Source of the DNA: Paenibacillus sabuli | Lineage (GTDB): Bacteria > Bacillota > Bacilli > Paenibacillales > Paenibacillaceae | Direction: 5' to 3' | Length of the DNA stretch: 64,000 nucleotides | Assembly (NCBI RefSeq): GCF_014705605.1 | Contig: NZ_JACXIZ010000012.1 | Span: 164,702-228,701 of the forward strand | Part shown: piece after piece, positions 18,923 to 25,032 of the stretch | Layout of the letters: each line of letters begins with the position of its first letter | Numbering within the stretch: position 1 is the first letter of the stretch | Position numbers and translations under genes: made by a program | Notes under the pieces: generated by a model | Seen by the model: the letters and a program-made list of their open reading frames with translations, nothing else | The model's database searches: none | Told to the model about the DNA's origin: nothing

Positions 18923-19120
18923 GATGATCCTCCCTTGGTCGTTCGTGATGGTAGATGGTATCGCTTACATTAGAAGCAAGGCCTGCAAATTCTTTCGCAT
19001 ATGGTCGTTTGAGTATGATCGTTCGCGCATAAGCGTTCGAGCGCCGTCACGCTGCCGGACCTCGCGTGCTGGCGTCTGCTTCGGCCGTGCGCGCCGGCGG
19101 GACGCGTGTCTTGCCCTGCC

Positions 19121-20242
19121 TCAAGCGCCGCCGTCCGCGTCCAGCCGCGCATAGGCCTCGTTGGTCGAGACGTCCGCATCCGCGGCCATCTGTTCCCAAA
19201 GTGCCTCCAGACGGGTCTGCCAGTAATGCTGGCGCACGTTGTCTCGCTGCGCCTCGAAGCTGTCGTAGCCGCCGGGCAGCGCCTCGTCCACGACCGCCAG
19301 CACATAGGCGCCCTGCTGCGGATCGTCGACGACCGGCAGCACCTGCCCGGCCTCGGGGGCGTCGGTCAGCAGCTCGTAGAGCTGCGGCAGCGCCTTGTAA
19401 TACGTGCGCGCCGTGCGATCGTCGAATTGCTCCTCCGTCGCCAGGACGCGCGGCGCATCGGCCGGCGCTTCGCCCATGGCCGCCTCCAGCGCCGCCGCGG
19501 CCGGCGCGCCGGACTCGAGCTGCTGCCGTAGCGTCTGCATCGCCGCCTCGGCCTGCCGCCGGCGCGCGTCCGTCTCGCGGCCGCCCTCGCGGTACGAGAG
19601 CCGATACGCCGTGAAGCGCACCTCGCCCTCGCGCCGGAAGAGCGGCTCCTTGATCCGCTCGTAGTGCGCGCGCAGCTGGGCCTCGCCGGCGGGCTCGCGC
19701 GCAGCCAGCCGCTCCAGCAGCGCCGCGTTCAGCCGCCCGACGTAGAAGTCCGCGAAGGCGCGCGCCTCGAAGCGCTCGGGACCGTACACCGGCTGCCCCG
19801 CCGCCAGCGCCGCTGCGCGCCGCGCATTCTCGCGGGCCCGCTCCTCCTGCAGCGCCGCGTACGTATCCGTTGCGATCAGCCCTTCCGTCCGCGCCAGGCG
19901 CAGCTGCACCCGCAGCCGCACGGCCGCCTCCAGCGCGAGCCGTTTGGCCGTCTCGGCGGGCGTGACACCGTCCGCGCCGGCCGTCGCCCAGTCGTCCACG
20001 CCGCCCGCGGCGCCGGCCGTCCGCCGGGCCTGGCCGGCGACGAGCGCGTGCTGCCGGTCCAGCGTGCGCCGCAGCTCCGCCGCTGTGATCGGCCCGCCGT
20101 CCAGCCGCGCGACCACCTCGTCGTCCGCTACACCGCCAGAGGCGCCGCCCATGCGCAGGCCGCCGAGCAGCGCAGCCAGTCCGATTCCGGCAAGCGCGAC
20201 GGTCGCGACCGCCGCGAGTATCCAGCGTCTGCGACGATTCAT
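19121..20242 (-). CDS. Parvulin-type peptidyl-prolyl isomerase/foldase-like protein
   Basis: A 373-residue exported or membrane-tethered protein: basic start, one hydrophobic segment (about 8-30), then a SurA/PrsA-like region beginning VVARLDGGPITAAELRRTLD, a helical stretch, and a PpiC-like part (about 210-340) with TYYKALPQLYELLTDAPEAG and VVDDPQQGAYVLAVVDEALP. Proteins of this class help secreted proteins fold outside the membrane. There is no lipobox Cys, so it differs from PrsA. It lies between a LacI regulator and a large secreted protein on one strand and may assist that protein's folding. The start follows GGGGAGGAGG. Confidence 0.72.
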   Translation of the reverse strand: MNRRRRWILAAVATVALAGIGLAALLGGLRMGGASGGVADDEVVARLDGGPITAAELRRTLDRQHALVAGQARRTAGAAGGVDDWATAGADGVTPAETAKRLALEAAVRLRVQLRLARTEGLIATDTYAALQEERARENARRAAALAAGQPVYGPERFEARAFADFYVGRLNAALLERLAAREPAGEAQLRAHYERIKEPLFRREGEVRFTAYRLSYREGGRETDARRRQAEAAMQTLRQQLESGAPAAAALEAAMGEAPADAPRVLATEEQFDDRTARTYYKALPQLYELLTDAPEAGQVLPVVDDPQQGAYVLAVVDEALPGGYDSFEAQRDNVRQHYWQTRLEALWEQMAADADVSTNEAYARLDADGGA

Positions 20243-20257
20243 CGTACCTCCTCCCCG

Positions 20258-20425
20258 CTACTTGGTCTCGGAGCGCCCATGCGGCCCTCCCACGTCCATC
20301 GTAACCGGATGCGGGGCCGCGGCGTTAGCGACTGCGATGACTTGTTGCAGGACTCCGATGACTTTTTTGAGGACCTCAACCTCAATCCGCGTCCGAGCGC
20401 GGCGGGCCGAGCGTGCTGCCGGCAT
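20258..20425 (-). CDS. Possible small protein between LacI gene and foldase gene
   Basis: A short frame whose last 42 residues look protein-like: an amphipathic helix (VEVLKKVIGVLQQVIAVANA) and a polar tail ending GRSETK. It ends just before the ribosome site of the foldase gene and fills the only gap between the two flanking genes, overlapping the 3' end of the LacI gene in another frame. No ATG or GTG has a good ribosome site; the ATG at 20425 is one guess and lies inside the LacI gene. No family is recognised. Confidence 0.3.
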   Translation of the reverse strand: MPAARSARRARTRIEVEVLKKVIGVLQQVIAVANAAAPHPVTMDVGGPHGRSETK

Positions 20426-21434
20426 GGAAGCCGCCCCGCAGCCGCACATGCTCGTACGGCAGTAGCGGATTGGCGAGGCGCCGCAGCATGAGCTCGGCGG
20501 CGCGCTCCCCCGCCTCGCGCACGAGCAGCAGCGGCCGCGACACGTGGGCGATGTGCGGATTGGCTTCGTTCTCCATGGCGATCAGCGAGAGATCGCGAGG
20601 CCGCGCCAGGCCGAGGAAGTCCGCCGCCACACCGACCCACTCCGCGCGGTCGGGGATCGTGCTCAGCACGGCCGTATAGCCGCCCTCGCTCAGCCGCTGC
20701 CGGATCTGCTCCATCCAGACGGCGCGATCCGCCGTCGAGGTCGTGACATGCGCCTCCGGCGATGTCGGCGTCTCCTGCAGCGCCGGCTGCCTCGCGCTGC
20801 GCAGGAAGGCCTCCCAGCGCAACCGAAAGCCCCGCAGCGACGCGATATCCCCAACGTACAGGATGCGCCGGTGGCCGTGCCGCTGCAGCTCCTGCACGGC
20901 GCGCTGCACCGCGTATTCCACGTCCCAGATGACGCTGTCGACCTCCGCCAGATCGGGCGGATAGTTGAGCAGCACCTTGGGCAGCTCCAGCCGCAGCAGC
21001 GCCGCCTCCATCCATTCCGGCAGCGCCGCCGTCAGGAACAGCCCATCGGCAAAAAACAGCTCGTTGCGCGCCAGCCACTCCTCCAGCTCGCGCTCGCCCG
21101 CCAGCTCGTAGGGCACGAGCAGCGGCGCCAGCGAGTGGCCGAGCTCGTTCAGCCTCAGCCGCACGCCCTCCATCTGCAGGCGGTGAAAGGCCGAATCGCC
21201 GATCAGCATGGCGAAGCGGCGCGGCCGCGTCTGCGCCCACGGGATGCGCTCGGCGGCGATGCCGGCCTCCTGCTCCTTGGTGCGGTAGCCGAGCGCGCGG
21301 GCCCGGTCGATGACCAGCTTGCGCGTCGATTCCGCCATCCCCGGCAGCCCGCGCAGCGCCTTGGAGACGGTGTGGATGGTGAGGCCGAGCTCGTCGGCGA
21401 TCGTTTGCAGCGTGACAGCCTTTCTGCGCGGCAT
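20382..21434 (-). CDS. LacI-family transcriptional regulator
   Basis: A 350-residue repressor: N-terminal LacI helix-turn-helix (VTLQTIADELGLTIHTVSKALRGLPG, about residues 6-31; quoted only in part in the family sense) followed by a periplasmic-binding-protein-like effector domain (about 65-345). The HTH is slightly unusual, with TIHTVSKAL in place of the common SVATVSRAL type. The ATG at 21434 has GGGGGA 8 nt upstream; an ATG seven codons earlier was rejected. Foldase and beta-helix genes lie downstream on the same strand, so the effector is probably a sugar from the polymer attacked by the beta-helix protein. That link is inference. Confidence 0.9.
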   Translation of the reverse strand: MPRRKAVTLQTIADELGLTIHTVSKALRGLPGMAESTRKLVIDRARALGYRTKEQEAGIAAERIPWAQTRPRRFAMLIGDSAFHRLQMEGVRLRLNELGHSLAPLLVPYELAGERELEEWLARNELFFADGLFLTAALPEWMEAALLRLELPKVLLNYPPDLAEVDSVIWDVEYAVQRAVQELQRHGHRRILYVGDIASLRGFRLRWEAFLRSARQPALQETPTSPEAHVTTSTADRAVWMEQIRQRLSEGGYTAVLSTIPDRAEWVGVAADFLGLARPRDLSLIAMENEANPHIAHVSRPLLLVREAGERAAELMLRRLANPLLPYEHVRLRGGFHAGSTLGPPRSDAD

Positions 21435-21520
21435 GTCGATGTCCCCCTTTTTCATGAACCTCTGATTGTCTTACCCGAGCATACCGTTCGCCATTCGCGC
21501 CACGATGTGGGCGAAAGCCA

Positions 21521-21768
21521 GCTCTAATGGACATGAGAGCCGCTTAGCGCCGTTTTTTGGCTACCTTTCACATGTAACGGTCATGGGAGACGCCTAGAGA
21601 GGATTATGGGCCGTGTAGGCGGCTGAAATGACCGCTAAGCGCCCGTAGTGTCCGTTAGAGCCGCGCACGCGTCCAATTGATGCGCTAAGCGCCCGTGATG
21701 TCCGTTAGAGCCGTGCACTCGTCCGAATCGCTAAGCGTCGGTGGTGTTTCGGTGGTGTCCATTACAGT
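21521..21768. repeat. Cluster of TAACGG...CGCTTAG intergenic repeats
   Basis: This interval between the LacI gene and the FAD oxidoreductase gene holds at least five degenerate copies of a repeat of about 30 bp with consensus TCTAACGGACA-N5-GNCGCTTAGCG. Forward copies start near 21521 and 21572; reversed copies (CGCTAAGCGCCCGTAGTGTC type) lie near 21634, 21682 and 21730. Adjacent copies face each other and could form hairpins. Related copies occur near 42.8 kb. Confidence 0.75.
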
Positions 21769-21800
21769 TGCCGTTGTTTTAATTGTAACAAAAATGGAAC

Positions 21801-21806
21801 TATAAT
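21801..21806 (+). promoter_or_regulatory. TATAAT -10 element before FAD oxidoreductase gene
   Basis: A perfect TATAAT lies 63 bp before the start of the oxidoreductase gene in locally AT-rich DNA. No convincing -35 hexamer is seen at 17 bp, so the promoter may need an activator. Confidence 0.35.
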
Positions 21807-21868
21807 TTGAGGCATTTCTCTCCTAAAATGAAAGTCAAATCCCATCGCATGCGGAAAGGAGCATCATC

Positions 21869-23143
21869 ATGTCCCAAAACGAAGTGGAAATGAAGCGCAC
21901 GGTATCCGTGCATGATACGGCCGATGTGATCGTCGTCGGAGGCGGACCGGCCGGTACGGCCGCAGCCATCAGCGCCGCCCGCAGCGGCAAGCGCACGATC
22001 CTGCTGGAGCATTCCGCCCAGCTCGGCGGGATGGGCACGCTCGGCAACGTGAGCGTCTTCATGGGCATCGGCAACGTCACCGGCATCTATCGCGAGATCA
22101 TCTCGGAGTTCCTGCCGGCCGCGCTGCCCGACTCGCACCACGAGTCGATCTGGCCGCAATACTCGCCGTTCGAGCTGCGCCACTATCTGAATCAGAAGCT
22201 GGAGAAGGAGGGCGTGTACGTCTATTACCACACCAGCTTCGTCTCGGCGATGCTGGAGGGCAAGCGGGTGAGCGGCGTCTTCGCCAATACGCGGGAGGGA
22301 CTGAAGGCGTTCGCGGGGGCGGTCGTCATCGATTGCACCGGCGATGCCCGGGTGGCGGTCGACGCCGGCGTACCGACCCATGCCGGCCGCGAGGAGGACG
22401 GCTTGACCCAGCCGATGACGCTGATGTTCATGATGCAGGATACCGGCAAGCCGGTCGCCCAGTCGCTGCCCGAGGACGGCTACCGCTACGAATCGGTCGA
22501 GGAGCTGCCACAGGGCCGCCACCTGTACTGGGGCGGCATGGGCGACGGCACGCTGCTGGTCAACATGTCGCGGGTCAAGGGCAACGGCGCCAAGATCGAG
22601 GACATCAATTACGCAGAGAAGGAAGGCCTGCGCCAGGTGCTGTCGATTGCCAATTACCTGCAGCGCACGAACCATCCGAATCACATCCTCTCCCACGTGC
22701 CCGGGCAGATCGGCGTGCGCGAGACGAATCAGATCGAGGGTCGCTACACGCTGACCGAGGAAGATCTGACGAGCGGGCGCCGCTTCGAGGACGTCGTCGC
22801 GCAGACGAACTACGAGATCGACATTCACAATCCGACCGGCCAGGCCAATACCGACGAGCGCAAGCTGGACGGCTACGACATCCCGTACCGCTGCTTGCTG
22901 CCCGCCGAGATCGAGGGGCTGATCGTCGCCGGACGCAGCATCTCCGCCAGTCATGTGGCGATGTCCTCGATGCGCGTGCAGGCGACCTGCTACGCGCTCG
23001 GCCAGGCGGCCGGGATCGCCGCCGCGCTCGCCATCGAATCCGGCAGCGCGCTGGCCGACGTCTCGATTCCGCTCCTGCACGAGCGGCTCGCCGAGCAAGG
23101 AGTCGTGTTTCAGAAGCCGGTGAAGAGCGGGGAAGGGCGGTGA
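21869..23143 (+). CDS. FAD-dependent oxidoreductase (FAD_oxidored family)
   Basis: A 424-residue flavoprotein. The FAD-binding Rossmann motif is DVIVVGGGPAGTAAAISAAR at about residues 18-37. The second family block is AVVIDCTGDARVAVDAGVPT, and the C-terminal block EGLIVAGRSISASHVAMSSM matches the FAD_oxidored group (PF12831), whose members often sit in carbohydrate-degradation loci. Substrate and partner are not evident. The start ATG has AAAGGAG 7 nt upstream, and a terminator follows. A LacI-type regulator is divergent to it and may control it. Confidence 0.87.
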   Translation: MSQNEVEMKRTVSVHDTADVIVVGGGPAGTAAAISAARSGKRTILLEHSAQLGGMGTLGNVSVFMGIGNVTGIYREIISEFLPAALPDSHHESIWPQYSPFELRHYLNQKLEKEGVYVYYHTSFVSAMLEGKRVSGVFANTREGLKAFAGAVVIDCTGDARVAVDAGVPTHAGREEDGLTQPMTLMFMMQDTGKPVAQSLPEDGYRYESVEELPQGRHLYWGGMGDGTLLVNMSRVKGNGAKIEDINYAEKEGLRQVLSIANYLQRTNHPNHILSHVPGQIGVRETNQIEGRYTLTEEDLTSGRRFEDVVAQTNYEIDIHNPTGQANTDERKLDGYDIPYRCLLPAEIEGLIVAGRSISASHVAMSSMRVQATCYALGQAAGIAAALAIESGSALADVSIPLLHERLAEQGVVFQKPVKSGEGR

Positions 23144-23226
23144 AGTCAGGGCCTAGTCCTGCTGCTGAACTGACACACGCTGCGCGGATGAGATGCAGCG
23201 TTTTCGATCGGAAGAAGGAGTAAGCC

Positions 23227-23258
23227 AAAAACGTGCCGGCGATCAGTCGGCACGTTTT
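23227..23258. terminator. Intrinsic terminator
   Basis: AAAACGTGCCG and CGGCACGTTTT flank a loop of about 9 nt. A-rich and T-rich ends make it usable in both directions; it ends the FAD oxidoreductase transcript. Confidence 0.8.
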
Positions 23259-23266
23259 GGTGTAAT

Positions 23267-23329
23267 TTACAGGACATTGTCTTCCAAGAAGTAGTCCTGG
23301 TCGATTTTCTTTTCTTCGTACGTGGCCAG
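23267..23329 (-). pseudogene. Possible relic of a protein C-terminus
   Basis: Twenty codons between two stops read LATYEEKKIDQDYFLEDNVL followed by TAA. The charged, protein-like composition contrasts with the surroundings, and a stop codon directly precedes it. It looks like the tail of a decayed gene on the minus strand. No family is recognised and chance is possible. Confidence 0.25.
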
Positions 23330-23366
23330 TCAGTTGAAAATGATGCACTAGCGCCTCAATGGTACT

Positions 23367-23897
23367 TCATCCCACACGCTTCCCCTTGCGCCACCGCATT
23401 AACTTATCTTGGAGCGCTGCACCGTTGATTAATTTGATATTAAGCCGTTCTGCCGCCTCTCTTGCGGATTTGGTAAAGTGGCTAGTGGTGACAATCCATG
23501 CGTCATAGCAGCCGTGCACTTGTTTGCCCGCCTTGAGGCGCAGCACAATATCGTTCCCGACATCCCGCTTCCAACGCTTGCATTGCACGGCTATTTTGTA
23601 CCCTTCTTTCCCTTGCAGAATTAAATCCACCTCATGGTCGCCTGCCCCGCCTACTCGGTTAACGCGGTAGCCTTGATCGATGTAGTACATCTCCATTAAT
23701 CGCTCGAAATCAGTGCCGGATAAGGATTGCACATCCGCTCGAATTAAGCTTTGGTCAGACAGTTTTTTTGAGGTAGACGGTTTGGCGTGTTTCTCGGTTC
23801 TGGAAGGAGCAGCGGATTTTTTCGAGTTCTTTTTGGCCGAGCGTCTCCGGGCGGTCCACATCGTCCCCAGCACCTCAGAGACGACCATTCCAACCAA
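23367..23897 (-). CDS. Mrr-like restriction endonuclease-fold protein
   Basis: A 176-residue protein. A Lys/Ser-rich linker (about 15-50) leads to a PD-(D/E)XK nuclease domain with GAGDHEVDLILQGKEG followed by KIAVQCKRW, the D...QxK signature of Mrr_cat (PF04471). Many relatives have an N-terminal membrane helix. Here the frame stays open upstream, encoding a hydrophobic run (HWGFFVGIILVGMVVSEVLG) and reaching the edge of a structured repeat at 23933, but no ATG, GTG or TTG exists before the TTG at 23897. The annotated start therefore cuts the helix in half. Either a rare start codon is used or the repeat replaced the original 5' end. Confidence 0.75.
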   Translation of the reverse strand: MVGMVVSEVLGTMWTARRRSAKKNSKKSAAPSRTEKHAKPSTSKKLSDQSLIRADVQSLSGTDFERLMEMYYIDQGYRVNRVGGAGDHEVDLILQGKEGYKIAVQCKRWKRDVGNDIVLRLKAGKQVHGCYDAWIVTTSHFTKSAREAAERLNIKLINGAALQDKLMRWRKGKRVG

Positions 23898-23932
23898 AAT
23901 AATACCTACGAAAAAACCCCAGTGTAAATTAG

Positions 23933-24031
23933 CAAGGCGAAACGGCTGGCGCCGGCCTCTGGCGGCGACACAAGTTACGTTCCGAGAAATCTAGACAAGT
24001 ATAGGGCACGTCTTATACTTTCTATGATTTT
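23933..24031 (+). repeat. Structured repeat, single copy (unit 0)
   Basis: A 99-bp copy of the element described at 24275. The first half (CAAGGCGAAACGG ... CGTTCCGAGAA) folds with inner stem CGCC/GGCG. The second half folds as AAATC-TAGA...TCTATGATTT around AAGTATA/TATACTT. It lies about 35 bp from the Mrr-like gene, which runs the other way. Confidence 0.8.
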
Positions 24032-24252
24032 AAAACTGCCGTCCCGGCGAGGATAAATAACCCGCGCAAGGCATTTGCGAGCTGCCTTCCTTCCGCATGA
24101 TAGGTTTTGGCCATCTATTCCCAGACTCCCTTCGATATTTTACTTAAATATTCGACATACTAGGACTTTTTTCCTCCCCTTACTTTTACATCTCACCTAA
24201 CGATTGACAACCCTCTTCGCATAAAAGCCTCCCCCTCCACCCTTTTTTGCGT

Positions 24253-24273
24253 TATAATTGATAATGGTTATCA
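24253..24273 (+). promoter_or_regulatory. TATAAT hexamer overlapped by a Fur box, start of the repeat array
   Basis: TATAAT (24253-24258) is followed directly by TGATAATGGTTATCA (24259-24273), which matches the 7-1-7 Fur consensus TGATAATNATTATCA at 14 of 15 positions. Transcription would start about where the first repeat begins and run through all five units toward the iron regulator gene at 25033. No -35 match was seen. From 24032 to 24252 nothing else is recognisable. Confidence 0.65.
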
Positions 24274-24274
24274 T

Positions 24275-24766
24275 CAAGGCGAAACGGCTGGCGCCGGCCT
24301 TTGGCGGCGACACAAGTTACGTTCCGAGAATAGATAGAGCCATTTATAAGTGTGGAACTTATAAATTCTATCTATTCAAGGCGAAACGGTGAGGCTGGTT
24401 TTTTATAGCCGAATAAGTTTCGTTCCGAGAAAGATAAGACCGGTATGAGCGATCAGCTTATACCTCTTATCTTTCAAGGCGAAACGGTGAGGCCGGCTTT
24501 TTATGGCCGAGTCAGTTTCGTTCCGAGAAAGAGAAGACCGGTATGAGCGATCAGCTTATACCTCTTATCTTTCAAGGCGAAACGGTGAGGCTGGTTTTTT
24601 ATAGCCGAATAAGTTTCGTTCCGAGAAAGATAAGACCGGTATGAGCGATCAGCTTATACCTCTTATCTTTCAAGGCGAAACGGCTAGCGCGGGCCTTTCG
24701 CGGCGACACAAGTTACGTTCCGAGAATAGATAGAGCCGTTTATAAGCGTGGAACTTATAATCTATT
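24275..24766 (+). repeat. Tandem array of five structured two-hairpin repeats
   Basis: Five head-to-tail units occupy 24275-24376, 24377-24474, 24475-24572, 24573-24670 and 24671-24766 (102, 98, 98, 98, 96 bp). Each begins CAAGGCGAAACGG and contains CGTTCCGAGAA in the middle. Hairpin A pairs CGAAAC with GTTTCG (GTTACG in units 1 and 5) and has an inner stem that changes but stays paired: CGCC/GGCG in unit 1, GGCT/AGCC in 2 and 4, GGCC/GGCC in 3, CGCG/CGCG in 5. Hairpin B pairs AATAGATAGA with its complement in unit 1 (shortened in 5) and AAAGATAAGA in 2 and 4 (one mismatch in 3), each with an inner stem. Order by type is I-II-II-II-I. A degenerate sixth start (CAAGAGGAAACGG) follows at 24767. 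Structural RNA or ssDNA-hairpin element; function unknown. Confidence 0.85.
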
Positions 24767-24839
24767 CAAGAGGAAACGGCCGGTCTCTTGCGCTGTCCTT
24801 TGACGGCGCGGAGGACAGCTTACCGCTTGATCCAGCACC

Positions 24840-24972
24840 TTACGGACATTTTTGTCCGTCAGACTATGAATTCGGCTTGAATGCGGGCGCCAGAGCATGC
24901 TAACGGTCAAAAGTGTCCGTTACAACTCGCATGAGCCACAATCGACGTTGTAACGGTCATTTCCGTCCGTTA
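24840..24972. repeat. Three short TAACGG palindromes
   Basis: TTACGGACA/TGTCCGTCA (24840-24861), TAACGGTC/GTCCGTTA (24901-24922) and TAACGGTCA/GTCCGTTA (24951-24972) are near-perfect inverted repeats with 4-6 nt loops. They share the TAACGG foot of repeats elsewhere in the window. They lie in the presumed leader of the regulator gene at 25033. Confidence 0.7.
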
Positions 24973-25032
24973 CAGATTACAACTTGCAGCGCCCTCCTTC
25001 GGCGGCGCGATAAAAACGGGAGTTGACGCCGC

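Noticed and set aside
15743..18973. Open frame of about 1076 codons on the plus strand
   Set aside because: It is the exact antisense of the beta-helix gene; its Arg/Ala/Val/His-rich product has no domain logic, and high GC keeps such shadows open.
24275..24766. CRISPR array
   Set aside because: Units are about 98 bp and self-complementary throughout, the segments between conserved parts are repeated rather than unique, and no cas gene is nearby.
24275..24766. Integron attC cassette array
   Set aside because: The GTTRRRY/RYYYAAC core sites are missing, there are no cassette genes between units and no integrase is seen.
24275..25032. Type III toxin-antitoxin RNA repeats
   Set aside because: Those arrays have repeats of about 35-40 nt and directly precede a ToxN-like nuclease gene; the gene here is an AraC fusion.
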